Notes: a model not told the origin generated them from the sequence alone. Positions 25,783 to 34,738 are shown, counted from the first letter of the stretch. The stretch: DNA of 42,760 bases from Kiritimatiellia bacterium (GCA_007129405.1 SKVN01000072.1:1-42760); one strand, 5' to 3'. Program-made: numbers and translations.

Positions 25783-26754
25783 CTATGATTCGGATGATGG
25801 GTGTAAAAAAAGATGTGGTTCCGGTGGTATGATTCGCGGGCTAATGGTTTCCTGGAATCTTGGGAATTGTATAAACAGGAGGATAGAGCACAGGGCAAAG
25901 GTTGTGAAGACGGTAATCATCAGGCCTTTTTGTCGCCAGAGATGTTCTGGGAATTGCACGGGACTATTGGGTTTGAAGCCAATGCGAAAATAGTATGCCA
26001 TCGTGAATGCCACAGCCGGCGCGGCTAGAATGAGTTCCACCTTGTACCGTGCAATAAAATAGCCAGATAGTAATGCAAAGAAAGCAACATAAAACAGTAC
26101 GGAGACCAGAAGTCGCTCCTCATTGTAAAAGCCGAAGGATTTACGGTAATCTGCAGCCGTTTGTTCGTTGGCAATTGTACGGTATTCGGCAAAACGTTTG
26201 AGGGCCATGAGGAACCCCCCGAACATCCAGTAGGCGAGCAGTGCCGAGGCAGGAGGGGCCGCGCCGAAGCCTGTGCTGTACCAACCGAGCAACAATCGCA
26301 ATGGATTGTTGATTGATTCACTCAAGACATCCAAATAGGGTTTGTCTTTAGTGCGCACAGGAGGAACGTTATAAGCGCATCCTGCCACCCATAACCCCAG
26401 CAGCGCGGTAAAAAAAGGCATGCTTATCATGATTCCGAGAAGCAGGCCGGAAGCGGATAGTATGCCCCACCAAAGCCATCCCAGAGAAATCTTGACCTGC
26501 CCGCTTGGGACGGGTCGATGCTGCTTGACGGGATGGTGGCAATCTTTCGGAGCATCCAAAATCTCGTTCATGACATAATTGGAGGATGCAATCAGACACG
26601 TTGCCATAAACCCCGTCAAAATGGGTACCCACGTAAAGCTATCCCGCATCTCGGGATGAAAAAAGAAATAGAGTAATATGCCTGGAACCATGAAGATATT
26701 TTTAAACCAATGGTCAGGTCGCGCAATCTGGATATACGGGTACCATTTTTTCAT
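25783..26754 (-). CDS. UbiA-family prenyltransferase, phosphoribosyltransferase (DPPR synthase)-like
   Basis: A 323-residue protein with 8-9 membrane segments. The first aspartate-rich motif is SNYVMNEILDAPKDCHHPVK, with Asn63, Asp67 and Asp71 in the NxxxDxxxD arrangement that binds Mg2+ and diphosphate in UbiA enzymes; HRPVPSGQ after it is also standard. A second, weaker acidic motif occurs at RTKDKPYLDVLSES. The layout resembles decaprenyl-phosphate phosphoribosyltransferases, which attach 5-phosphoribose to a polyprenyl phosphate, more than quinone-pathway UbiA. I infer that it makes a lipid-linked pentose donor for the nearby GT-C proteins. Its ATG overlaps the stop of the upstream deacetylase gene by 4 bases. 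Alternative substrates, such as a quinone ring, cannot be excluded from sequence alone. Confidence 0.82.
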   Translation of the reverse strand: MKKWYPYIQIARPDHWFKNIFMVPGILLYFFFHPEMRDSFTWVPILTGFMATCLIASSNYVMNEILDAPKDCHHPVKQHRPVPSGQVKISLGWLWWGILSASGLLLGIMISMPFFTALLGLWVAGCAYNVPPVRTKDKPYLDVLSESINNPLRLLLGWYSTGFGAAPPASALLAYWMFGGFLMALKRFAEYRTIANEQTAADYRKSFGFYNEERLLVSVLFYVAFFALLSGYFIARYKVELILAAPAVAFTMAYYFRIGFKPNSPVQFPEHLWRQKGLMITVFTTFALCSILLFIQFPRFQETISPRIIPPEPHLFLHPSSES

Positions 26755-27635
26755 TTTACCTTTCCGGATAAGAGTTTCGCGTAACTGTTCTTGTAGCGAG
26801 TTCTGAGGATTTTGTACAGTGATTCCCTGCCAACACCTGGGAGGCGACGAACAAATTCACCACTGATGCGGACGATTTTGTGTGGGTCATGACCCGGTGT
26901 AATAATGGGGAGGTGCGGCAAGGTTCCTGTCCAGAATGCTGTGTATCCAGCTTGCACGGCAATATCAATCGTATGGTTTTTACTGTAGTAGCAGGGCCAG
27001 GCAAGATGTTGTATGGGTTTATGGAAGTGTTCTTCGAGTGTTTTACGAGCCAGTAGGAGATCATCGTACATGTTGCGTGGCACGGCACGTCGTCCTTCCA
27101 GGTGCTCGTGAGAAACACCGGTCAAGGGTAGCGGAGTAGGCCAGGTTTGTAGCGATCGATGCTCCCATGTATGGGATTGCAAGTCGACAAGGCCGGATTG
27201 ATGCATTTCCGTCAGTTCTTCCCATGTGCAAGGCCGATTTGCATGCCAGGGTTCTTCGCTTGCAACGCGGTGAAGTCCGGGGGCAACAAATAGCACGGCG
27301 GTTTGCTGATATTGCTGCAACAAGGGATACGCCACCCGGTAAAAGTTATCTGCGCCGTCGTCAAATGTGAGCACAATGCTGTTTTTCGCAAGTGCTTTCT
27401 TTCCGTTTATCCAATCCAGCAAATCGTCTGCCGTCGTTGTGTGGTAGCCATTCTGTTCCAGAAAAAGCAAGTCAGCTTCAAACGATTGTTTTTCAACGAG
27501 ATGGTAACAAAAGACGGGAATGGCCTCCTGTAAGGGGAAAGGTCTACGAGCCGTGACAAAATACGGTAGGCCGCCCGTAGCGAGAGCATGTAATTCAGGG
27601 CCGTTTTTTTTGATTCTGTCGGAAAGTAAGCTCAT
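26751..27635 (-). CDS. Polysaccharide deacetylase (NodB/CE4 family)
   Basis: A 294-residue protein with the NodB motifs: IVLTFDDGADN (88-98) with the catalytic and metal-binding Asp92-Asp93, and DLQSHTWEHRSL with the metal ligands His155 and His159. AWPCYYSKNH corresponds to motif 3 (RxPY-type) in diverged form. CE4 enzymes remove N-acetyl or O-acetyl groups from sugars. There is no obvious signal peptide, so it may act on cytoplasmic glycan precursors, or be exported by an unseen route. The LPGVGRESLYKIL tail resembles that of exopolysaccharide-cluster deacetylases. It overlaps the GT4 gene upstream by 4 bases and the UbiA-family gene downstream by 4 bases, so all three are translationally coupled. 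Confidence 0.87.
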   Translation of the reverse strand: MSLLSDRIKKNGPELHALATGGLPYFVTARRPFPLQEAIPVFCYHLVEKQSFEADLLFLEQNGYHTTTADDLLDWINGKKALAKNSIVLTFDDGADNFYRVAYPLLQQYQQTAVLFVAPGLHRVASEEPWHANRPCTWEELTEMHQSGLVDLQSHTWEHRSLQTWPTPLPLTGVSHEHLEGRRAVPRNMYDDLLLARKTLEEHFHKPIQHLAWPCYYSKNHTIDIAVQAGYTAFWTGTLPHLPIITPGHDPHKIVRISGEFVRRLPGVGRESLYKILRTRYKNSYAKLLSGKVK

Positions 27636-28807
27636 GTTTCTTGCTTATGTTTTGCATCCGTGTTTGCTGATCTTGTGTCACAAAAGGCGCGAAAAATATT
27701 GCGGTACAAGTCTAGCAGCTTCTCAATATGTTGATCGATCGCAAATGAAGCCGATCTTCTGCGGGCCTCGCATGCAAATTGCTGGTTCTTTTCCTTGTCA
27801 AATATGAGCTCTCTGGTGGCCTCGCATAGAGCTGTCAAATCTCCCTTGGGAACGAGAATACCACATGTATTATGTGTATTATGCACGACGACCTCCTTCA
27901 GACCGCCGGTTGCATAAGCAACGACCGGTACTCCGGCAGCAAGGCTTTCCATGGCACTGAGCCCGAGTCCCTCACTGTATGATGGCATAAGCATTACCGC
28001 AGCCAATGTCAATAAATCGGGAATATCGCTGCGTTGCCCTGCAAAGACGACCGGCAGACCTTGTGCTTGTTCACGCAGATGTTTTTCTTCGGGCCCTTCC
28101 CCGACTATCAGCAGCCAAATCTTTGGGTTGCGAATGTGTCGTAGGACATTGATGCTGTCAGAAAATCCTTTGACCGCATGCAGTCTGCCAACAGAAATGA
28201 TTACCGTCGCATCTTCGGGTATGCCGAGTTGCTTTCTCAATTTGAGGCGTTTCGCTGGTGAGGTGGGTACACAAAACGGGGAAAGGTGCACACCATTGCG
28301 AAGAACGCTTATCGTTGCAGGTGGAGTTTTGAAATAGGCTGCTGCGAATTGGGCAACCGCGTTTGATATGGCAAGGGTCAGCTCCGACCAATGCCGCGTC
28401 AGTCGCATCATTTGACGGATGGGAACGGGCGGTGGAAGCATATCATGTAGATGTGCGATACAGGGAATCCCGGTTATACGGGCAGCGATGCGACCCGATA
28501 ATATTCCTTTCATTCCGGCACAGTGCAAAATCGCGATTTGGTCATTCCTGATGCGTTGTACGATGTCCAGAACCGCACGCGGGTCATATTTGGCGCGCTG
28601 TAAAAAAGTAACTTCGACCCCTTGTTCCTCAAGCAGTTGTGCCATCTTGTGATACCTGCGCAAAAAGACAACATGCAACTCGACCGCAGCCGATTTCTCA
28701 AGTTGTGGCAGAACATCGAGAAAATAGCGGGTTGCACCATGTATGCGGCCGCCCTCGTGACCGAGATGATCGCTTACAAAGAGAATGTGTATTGGTGATG
28801 TATCCAT
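27632..28807 (-). CDS. Glycosyltransferase family 4
   Basis: About 391 residues of GT-B fold. The N-terminal part begins IHILFVSDHLGHEGGRIHGA, a typical acceptor-side Gly-rich loop, and includes AHLHDMLPPPVPI. The donor domain shows SVGRLHAVKGFSD, LLIVGEGPEEKHLRE and SEGLGLSAMESLAAGVPVVA with the EX7E glutamate pair of retaining GT4 enzymes. It adds a sugar from an NDP donor to a lipid-linked glycan on the cytoplasmic side. ATG 28807 is preferred; a TTG at 28834 is in frame and has a slightly better AGG spacing, so the start is open. The C-terminal 20 residues are charged and tail-like. It overlaps the deacetylase gene by 4 bases and follows the GT-C-like gene by about 33 bases. Confidence 0.88.
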   Translation of the reverse strand: MDTSPIHILFVSDHLGHEGGRIHGATRYFLDVLPQLEKSAAVELHVVFLRRYHKMAQLLEEQGVEVTFLQRAKYDPRAVLDIVQRIRNDQIAILHCAGMKGILSGRIAARITGIPCIAHLHDMLPPPVPIRQMMRLTRHWSELTLAISNAVAQFAAAYFKTPPATISVLRNGVHLSPFCVPTSPAKRLKLRKQLGIPEDATVIISVGRLHAVKGFSDSINVLRHIRNPKIWLLIVGEGPEEKHLREQAQGLPVVFAGQRSDIPDLLTLAAVMLMPSYSEGLGLSAMESLAAGVPVVAYATGGLKEVVVHNTHNTCGILVPKGDLTALCEATRELIFDKEKNQQFACEARRRSASFAIDQHIEKLLDLYRNIFRAFCDTRSANTDAKHKQET

Positions 28808-28840
28808 GAATATCTGATTGGCAATCGGAAGCAACAGTAC

Positions 28841-31237
28841 CTACTGTGGAAGCGTGAAGCGTTGTTTGGCGGAGCGTGCCTGCGGTCGATAATCGTTTCC
28901 ACCTCCTGGATCATATACCCTTACCCGAACATATTCTGCTTCGGGGGGTGGGGGGGCAATAATCTTACGCACTTTCAGGATGCCTTTTTCTCTCCAGGCA
29001 GATAGATACTTTTCGTCGTGATACACTACGTTGCGTCGATACAGATTCAAGTCAAAATCATCTTGTCCCAGTAAGCTTTTCCCGTCGCTTGCCATATAGT
29101 GGACGGCCATGGCAAAGTTTCCTGGAAAATAATGCACATAGAGATCCGTGGCAAGCGTAAGCTCCTTCGATTGCGGCTCATAGGTCAAATGTGTATTCTG
29201 CATATATCCGATTGCAAAGGGGATGTCGGTCTTTTCGATCTTGTGATTCCGGTATTTTGCGGTGCTCAGATAGGCAAGCAGCAAAAGGCAGATCAGGAAA
29301 ACCAAGCGCATGGCGATCAAACATCTTTTTCCTACGGGGTTTTTATTAAAAAGTATGATCACAAAATAGCCGACCGCAAAAAGTGCTAAAGCAATCATGA
29401 TGGGAACCTGCAGACCGCTCGTTTGGTAATAGGGGACAAAAGGCGGAAACCGAATTTTCAGGATGTCGGGCCACATCGTATTTGTAACAAATCTGGCTGG
29501 ATGTACCCTCAAGTACCACATGCCCGGTTTCAGTATGGCTTCTATTCCCATAGCAATAGACATTGTCCATAATATGATGGATATGCGATTGCGCATTTGT
29601 ACTGTAAATAGGGCCGCGGTAAGTGTGACGACGGGAACAAGCGGTAACATGAAACGATTTGGTGGTGCAAATCCACCCCACCAGCACCACCACGTTCCGG
29701 TGATGATGGTCGTGGCGGCCACAACGGTACAAATCGATGAAAGCAACATGGTCCTAAAAACGAGGTTTGGATGATAGGATTTGAGTGCTCTATTGATACT
29801 GATTATGCCAGCCGGTAAAAGGAGTGTGACGGGAGCGAGCATTACAAGACCATATTCCCAGTCCAGCCAGATGCCGGGAATTCCTTGGCGCAAGGCATCA
29901 TCAAGGGGTAGAAACGACCCTAAGCTATCTGATGCAGGCAGGATTCTTCCGTAAAGTAGCATGTTAAATTTGATCATACTGAAAGCCGAAAGGGCAAAGG
30001 GCAGCGCAGGTAGAATGTAGGCCTTCCAGTTAGGCCAGAGCATAATGATACGCATGATCACAAATGGGAGACACCATAGCCCGTACTTATCCTGCAACCA
30101 GGGGGAGAGGGAAAACCATAATGAGATTTCGAGGTTCCGATACCATTTCAAATTGTTTTCGAATGCAAGGCGCAGTAGTCTGGCTACGATGAAAAACATG
30201 ATGGTTTCGGAATAAACGGCCACAGACATTACGGAAACGGGGAGCAACATCGTGCCCCCCATGCCGAATAACATAGCCATTGCCGTATTTGATGTGAGGT
30301 ATTGCACGATAATCGCGATTTCGCGGGCGGCACATGCAACAAGGATGATGAGAAACATTGCGATCCAGGCTCTGTGATAGTCTCCCATCAAGTGTCCGAT
30401 GGCATAAAAAGGTGCAATCAGAATAGATGTTCCCGGTCGATGGGTAGAGTACATTGCATCACCAAACGCTTTTGCCCGCGCCTCGTACTCGGCTGAACCG
30501 GCGCGTAAATGCGGGTTGTGGCGTGTTGGGCCACCCGCATGTTTGCCGTCCTCTCTTCTGTAAACCGAAACCGGTAAGATGTTGGTTGCAACGTTGAGAC
30601 TTTGATTCCGTACCAGGCTGTCGGCCATATAGAAATAGGCTGGTTGATCTCCCGTCAAAAGATAGTCGCGGCTATTTTCGTTTATAGGTAAGGCCACCTT
30701 GAAGAGGGCGATACTGTGGAAGAGTATCGAAAAAACGAAAACCCACAGAAAAGGATGGGGCATTCGTTGCGCAAGACCAGCAATGATTTGCGCCGTCGAT
30801 TTGAACGCATGCTGATAGACGGGAAGTATTACCCGAAAGATGAGGTGGTATAATGTCCAGATCGTGCTAAGGGGCAGGAGAAGAGGCGCGAAGGCTGTAA
30901 AGGGAGGTACGGCAAATGCAGCCAGCCAGCCAGCAATACCTGCGTAAAGCACAACACGGAAACATTTTCGAAAGGCAAAGATCGCATCCTTATGGGAAAG
31001 TTTATAGCGCAACAAAATCCATGTGAGAATTTGGAAAAGAAGGAAAACAAGCGCTTTTTGTGCGGCATACCTATATTCGCTCGTTACGATGTTTGCAAGG
31101 GCACTATGCGGATCTTGTTTCTGCGCGCCAATCCACCAGATACGCTGCAAGAGAAAGATCGGGAAACTAGAGATGGTATAAACACAAATCCATAAACAGA
31201 GACTTAGAATCCCCATTATACTGGCCTTTATTTTCAT
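28841..31237 (-). CDS. GT-C-like polytopic membrane protein (glycosyltransferase 39/PMT type)
   Basis: About 798 residues. Roughly 14 membrane segments cover most of the first 650 residues. ALFKVALPINENSRDYLLTG and SAEYEARAKAFGDAMYSTHR then PGTSILIAPFYAIGH resemble the extracytoplasmic loops of GT39-type mannosyltransferases and of arabinosyl transferases, with acidic residues in the first loop. The final 130 residues (AYLSTAKYRNHKIEK onward) form a soluble beta-rich periplasmic domain. Such proteins use polyprenyl-phosphate sugars. The ATG at 31237 is chosen because AGGA lies 5 bases upstream; two earlier starts at 31273 and 31285 lack a ribosome-binding site. It is the third gene of the minus-strand glycan cluster, 59 bases after the SGNH lipoprotein gene. 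The sugar and acceptor are unknown. Confidence 0.8.
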   Translation of the reverse strand: MKIKASIMGILSLCLWICVYTISSFPIFLLQRIWWIGAQKQDPHSALANIVTSEYRYAAQKALVFLLFQILTWILLRYKLSHKDAIFAFRKCFRVVLYAGIAGWLAAFAVPPFTAFAPLLLPLSTIWTLYHLIFRVILPVYQHAFKSTAQIIAGLAQRMPHPFLWVFVFSILFHSIALFKVALPINENSRDYLLTGDQPAYFYMADSLVRNQSLNVATNILPVSVYRREDGKHAGGPTRHNPHLRAGSAEYEARAKAFGDAMYSTHRPGTSILIAPFYAIGHLMGDYHRAWIAMFLIILVACAAREIAIIVQYLTSNTAMAMLFGMGGTMLLPVSVMSVAVYSETIMFFIVARLLRLAFENNLKWYRNLEISLWFSLSPWLQDKYGLWCLPFVIMRIIMLWPNWKAYILPALPFALSAFSMIKFNMLLYGRILPASDSLGSFLPLDDALRQGIPGIWLDWEYGLVMLAPVTLLLPAGIISINRALKSYHPNLVFRTMLLSSICTVVAATTIITGTWWCWWGGFAPPNRFMLPLVPVVTLTAALFTVQMRNRISIILWTMSIAMGIEAILKPGMWYLRVHPARFVTNTMWPDILKIRFPPFVPYYQTSGLQVPIMIALALFAVGYFVIILFNKNPVGKRCLIAMRLVFLICLLLLAYLSTAKYRNHKIEKTDIPFAIGYMQNTHLTYEPQSKELTLATDLYVHYFPGNFAMAVHYMASDGKSLLGQDDFDLNLYRRNVVYHDEKYLSAWREKGILKVRKIIAPPPPEAEYVRVRVYDPGGGNDYRPQARSAKQRFTLPQ

Positions 31238-31296
31238 ATTATTCCTCAATGTCCGGTTATCTCTTATCGTCATATGCCGTTGCATGCGACCGAGAA

Positions 31297-31932
31297 TTAA
31301 CGGATTGATATTCGCATCATAAATGATATGGCGATAAGTCGCATACCTTCTGGTGTCGGGTGCAACCCATCGACGCTTATCAAATCTCGGTTATTTCCAA
31401 AGTCACGTTCAATATCAGCGAGGCGGATACCGTTTTCACGTGCTATTTTTCGGATACGTTGGTTGAGCAGCTTGGTTTCATTATTATGCGCGTCGTCACG
31501 ATAGGCAGGTAGCAGTGTGCCAATGACGGGAATCATTTGTAATTCACGGGCACGATTGGCGATCGCGAGAAGATGGTTGGGCGTGTTCTGCGTTTGTCGA
31601 TAGGATACATCATTGGCACCAAACAGGATCAGCACATACCCAGGTTTGGAACGACGTACGTGACTCTCAAACATGTTGAGACCTTCCCAACTTAATGCAC
31701 CGGATCTTCCGCCGTTTATAACATGGAGTCCAGTCATCTGCTCTAATTGGTACGGATAGGATTGATTCGCTAGTACACCGTATCCTGCGGTGATACTATC
31801 ACCTACTGCAAGGACCAGATTGGGATCGTTATCGCCAAAATCGTGGCTTTTCTCCTTGCTTTCGCAACCAGAAAACAAAAAAACAAATGTCCAAATGGCA
31901 ACAAAAAGCAGCGATCGTCTTAGCACGGTCAT
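31297..31932 (-). CDS. SGNH/GDSL hydrolase, lipoprotein
   Basis: A 211-residue protein with a signal peptide ending in the lipobox-like FSGC (lipid cysteine near residue 23). The SGNH blocks are all present: GDSITAGYG (nucleophile Ser46), NGGRSG (block II glycine), FGANDVS (block III asparagine, Asn107) and DGLHPTPEG (Asp188, His191). These enzymes are esterases or acyl-transferring hydrolases; in glycan clusters they add or remove O-acetyl groups. Being lipid-anchored it acts in the periplasm or at the outer membrane. It lies between the acyltransferase and GT-C genes, 38 and 59 bases apart, on the same transcript. The balance between an O-acetyl esterase and an O-acetyltransferase role cannot be decided by sequence. 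The ribosome-binding site is a weak AAAGAG. Confidence 0.88.
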   Translation of the reverse strand: MTVLRRSLLFVAIWTFVFLFSGCESKEKSHDFGDNDPNLVLAVGDSITAGYGVLANQSYPYQLEQMTGLHVINGGRSGALSWEGLNMFESHVRRSKPGYVLILFGANDVSYRQTQNTPNHLLAIANRARELQMIPVIGTLLPAYRDDAHNNETKLLNQRIRKIARENGIRLADIERDFGNNRDLISVDGLHPTPEGMRLIAISFMMRISIR

Positions 31933-31970
31933 GTTACATACTCTTTCTCGATGTTGTTTTTGTTATACAT

Positions 31971-32708
31971 TTATCTCCTCCGAATGGGGCATGCGGGGGT
32001 ACCAGCACAGAAGGTGTGAGCTGGTAGATCTTGCAGTACTACGGAGCCAGCACCAACCACGCAATGCGACCCGATTGTTACACCATCCGTGATCGTGGTG
32101 TGGGCTGCCAGCCAACAATTGGAACCAATGCGGGTTGGCCCCTTGGACAACATCCCGGATTGTTGCGCAAATGGTGCGGCATCCTTGGATGTGTTATAGC
32201 TTCCCCCGTTTAGCAAATAACAGAAGGCTGCGATCATGGTGCCTTCACCGATTTCCAAATCACCAGATGAGAAGATTTGGCAGTTGGATGAGATGTTGAC
32301 GTTATCGCCGATGCGGATATTGCCGTTTTTCGTGTAGAGAATGGTGTTTCTACCAATGTAGACGTTATCACCGATATAAATACCTTTGTTGGTATCTCCC
32401 TTGGCGTCAAGCACAACGCCATCATCAATGATGACATTAGAGCCTATCTGAATTTTGTGGGGGTGACGCACCGTAAGGTTACGACCAAAAATGGTTTTGG
32501 AACCGGTTTGGGCAAATAACCCGGGATAGAAAATATTTCGTAAAGCCAAACCCGCTGCACCAGATATGGAACCAAAAAGAAAAGTTGTCGATTCCGTTCT
32601 TAATGCGCGTCCCAATGAAACATTTCCGAAACAAAGTTTTCGGTAGGTGTACCACGCTGATTTGCCGCGAGCTTCTTTTATTTTGTATTCAGTGTTATCT
32701 TCAGACAT
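31971..32708 (-). CDS. Hexapeptide-repeat (left-handed beta-helix) acyltransferase
   Basis: A 245-residue protein whose residues about 75-235 consist of imperfect hexapeptide units such as IGSNVIIDDGVVLDAKG, IYIGDNVYIGRNT, IRIGDNVNISSNC and IGSNCWLAAHTTITDGVTIG, forming a left-handed beta-helix. The pattern is that of maltose/galactoside O-acetyltransferase relatives used in surface glycan modification; the usual catalytic histidine may be that in the AAHTTITDG segment. The N-terminal 70 residues are helical with one hydrophobic stretch. Acetyl-CoA as donor is expected. It is the first gene of the minus-strand glycan cluster, so its promoter should drive the whole block. A clear ribosome-binding site is not seen before ATG 32708. 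Confidence 0.85.
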   Translation of the reverse strand: MSEDNTEYKIKEARGKSAWYTYRKLCFGNVSLGRALRTESTTFLFGSISGAAGLALRNIFYPGLFAQTGSKTIFGRNLTVRHPHKIQIGSNVIIDDGVVLDAKGDTNKGIYIGDNVYIGRNTILYTKNGNIRIGDNVNISSNCQIFSSGDLEIGEGTMIAAFCYLLNGGSYNTSKDAAPFAQQSGMLSKGPTRIGSNCWLAAHTTITDGVTIGSHCVVGAGSVVLQDLPAHTFCAGTPACPIRRR

Positions 32709-32748
32709 ATCTATTTGCCCAAGGTGTTTGTATGCATTGCTTTATGGG

Positions 32749-32777
32749 TATCATCCTTTATGCTATCTATATGTCAA
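32749..32777 (-). promoter_or_regulatory. Candidate promoter for the minus-strand glycan cluster
   Basis: On the minus strand a perfect TTGACA (32772-32777) is followed after 17 bases by ATGATA (32749-32754), a poor -10 element, about 40 bases before the acyltransferase ATG. It lies in the 261-base gap shared with the divergent histidine kinase gene. The gap also holds a run of ten A (about 32857-32866) without a clear role. Confidence 0.3.
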
Positions 32778-32969
32778 GCATCGTTGTGATGGCAGAAAAT
32801 AACATATTTTAAAAGCGTCTGTGTTAGAAAATATACAAAATAATGCTTGCGAGCAAAAAAAAAAGGGTTACTATCGGATTGTGAAAGGGGGTAGCGCACT
32901 AGCGATCTTGATCGGATCGGTGCATCAGTTGATTTATATATTGATCCCATAGCAGAACAGGGGGGCGCA

Positions 32970-34604
32970 ATGAGACCATCGTTCCATTCAGAGCACGATG
33001 AAGATAGTGCTACCAGTGGACAGTTGAAGTTGTTTCGACAGTTGCTGGAGCATTTCCCTGAAACAATATATTGCGCACACGTTTCCCCGCAACGAGAAGT
33101 TGTTTTTATTTCTGGTGGCGTAGAGGCACTAACTGGATATCCGCCAGATCACTTTATCGGTTCCTCGGCCGCACCGCTACAAGATTTCATACATCCAGAT
33201 GATCGTGAGCGCGTGAGACAGATTGTCGGAGAAGCTGTTGATAAAAATGCGTCCTTCAAATGCGAGTATCGGATCATTACAGCGGATAACGTTGTAAAGT
33301 GGGTATGGGAACATGGTGCTGCCCTTCAAGCTACAGAACAAACGGGATGTATGCTGCTGGAAGGGTTAATGATTGATGTTACTTCCATCAAGCAGAGACA
33401 GCAGACCGCAAGAGAGTATCAGCATTTACATAATCGTTTGGATGCGCTGCAGAAGGAGGATAGTCTGCATCGCGTAATGGGGTCTGTTGCGCATTTGTTT
33501 AACAATAAGCTTCATGCGGCTTTAGGTTTTTTGGAGATGGCTGAGCTCGAGCAACGGAACTTACATCGATTTGACGTGATCCGTTCGTTACAGCCTATTC
33601 AAGCTAGTCTCATGGAGGCAGCGCGCATTAGTTCGCGTATGCTTGCTTGTGCGGGCGAGATACACAATGCAAAAGAGATTGTCGACTTGGCGTCGTTTTG
33701 TAACGCGTTACATGATGAGTTGAAGCGATCTGAGCCTCCACAAATTGATTTTTCCTGGAAGTGTAATGTGTCGGCCGCTGCCGTTATTGGAGATCCGAAT
33801 GGTTTGCGGGAAATGATCAAAGCCATGGTTTTCAATGCATTTGAGTCTTCTGGGGTGAAAAATGTAATGTTACATTTAGACTACGCTCAAAATCTCGTGT
33901 GTTCAAAAGATGTAATATGTTTACCAGAGGACTGGAAAAGTCAGCATCAGACCAGTGTGTGCATATCTGTGCGAGATGATGGAGAGGGCATGTCGCCGAC
34001 GATGATGCATCAGATATTCGATCCCTTCTTTAGTACGAAATTTGTTGGACGTGGAATTGGATTAACGGTCGCGCTAGAGCAAGCCCGATCCCATGATGGT
34101 TGTATGTGCGTGCACAGTACAGAGGACGTTGAAACATGTTTTTCGGTATGTTTGCCCGTATTGCCATCTTCTGATGCTTTGGAGGATGCGGTTCAGGATG
34201 TAGATGTAGAAAGTCGTGTGAAGACGAAGCCGTGTGCAAGTATATTGGTTGTAGATGACGAGCAGCCGCTGCGTCAAATGGCAGCTATACAGGTTCGCAG
34301 TTTGGGATATATACCTTTGCTAGCATCCAATATGTCTGAAGCTTTAGAGCTTCTCAAGCGACATGCAGGGGAAATAGTCGCTGTGATTAGTGATATTCGA
34401 ATGCCCGGCAAAAGCGGGTGGGAATTGCTCATGCGGATACGTCAAAACCATGCCGATTTGCCGGTCATCCTGATGAGTGCATATGAAAAACCGACAGCTT
34501 CGCCATCTCCAGAGCATCCGCTACCAAACGGTTTTTTACGCAAACCCTACCTTACTGCTGAACTTCGCGCTCTTCTCTCGCAATTTGTTGGTGAGTCTGT
34601 ATAA
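32970..34604 (+). CDS. Hybrid sensor histidine kinase (PAS-HisKA-HATPase-receiver)
   Basis: A 544-residue soluble kinase. A PAS domain spans about 25-140 (VVFISGGVEALTGYPPDHFI, DFIHPDDRERV, a PAC-like CEYRIITADN). The phospho-acceptor segment is GSVAHLFNNKLHAALG with His175. ATP-binding motifs follow: VFNAFESS (N box, Asn289), VRDDGEGM (G1), FDPFFSTK and GRGIGLTVA (G2). A receiver domain covers about 423-540 with ILVVDDEQPLR, phospho-acceptor Asp475 in ISDIRMPGKSG and Lys525 in FLRKPY. There is no membrane segment, so the signal is cytoplasmic. The residue after His175 is leucine instead of the usual acidic residue. No separate response regulator lies nearby. It is divergent from the glycan cluster and is a candidate regulator. 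The ribosome-binding sequence is AACAGGGGGG. Confidence 0.9.
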   Translation: MRPSFHSEHDEDSATSGQLKLFRQLLEHFPETIYCAHVSPQREVVFISGGVEALTGYPPDHFIGSSAAPLQDFIHPDDRERVRQIVGEAVDKNASFKCEYRIITADNVVKWVWEHGAALQATEQTGCMLLEGLMIDVTSIKQRQQTAREYQHLHNRLDALQKEDSLHRVMGSVAHLFNNKLHAALGFLEMAELEQRNLHRFDVIRSLQPIQASLMEAARISSRMLACAGEIHNAKEIVDLASFCNALHDELKRSEPPQIDFSWKCNVSAAAVIGDPNGLREMIKAMVFNAFESSGVKNVMLHLDYAQNLVCSKDVICLPEDWKSQHQTSVCISVRDDGEGMSPTMMHQIFDPFFSTKFVGRGIGLTVALEQARSHDGCMCVHSTEDVETCFSVCLPVLPSSDALEDAVQDVDVESRVKTKPCASILVVDDEQPLRQMAAIQVRSLGYIPLLASNMSEALELLKRHAGEIVAVISDIRMPGKSGWELLMRIRQNHADLPVILMSAYEKPTASPSPEHPLPNGFLRKPYLTAELRALLSQFVGESV

Positions 34605-34668
34605 AGAGATTGTAGCGTCCTTTTTTGCTACTGTAGTGAAGGTTCGCGCTATGGTATTTTCTGTACCT

Positions 34669-34730
34669 GACGGTCTAAACGTTGTAGGAGTGTGCGAGAA
34701 CCAACGTAAATCTCTAGCACCGTCCCCTAC
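34669..34730 (+). promoter_or_regulatory. Candidate structured 5' leader before the double-PDZ gene
   Basis: Nested perfect stems: GACGGT (34669-34674) pairs with ACCGTC (34719-34724), and ACGTTG (34679-34684) with CAACGT (34702-34707). Loop bases TAGG (34685-34688) could pair with CCTA (34726-34729), directly before the AGG ribosome-binding bases (34731-34733). It matches no riboswitch consensus that I know. Confidence 0.3.
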
Positions 34731-34738
34731 AGGTTTTT

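Noticed and set aside
32857-32866. Run of ten A next to TGCT-TGCG-AGCA as a terminator
   Set aside because: The stem is only 4 bp, and the A-run would be a T-run only on the strand where it precedes the stem, so it does not fit a terminator.
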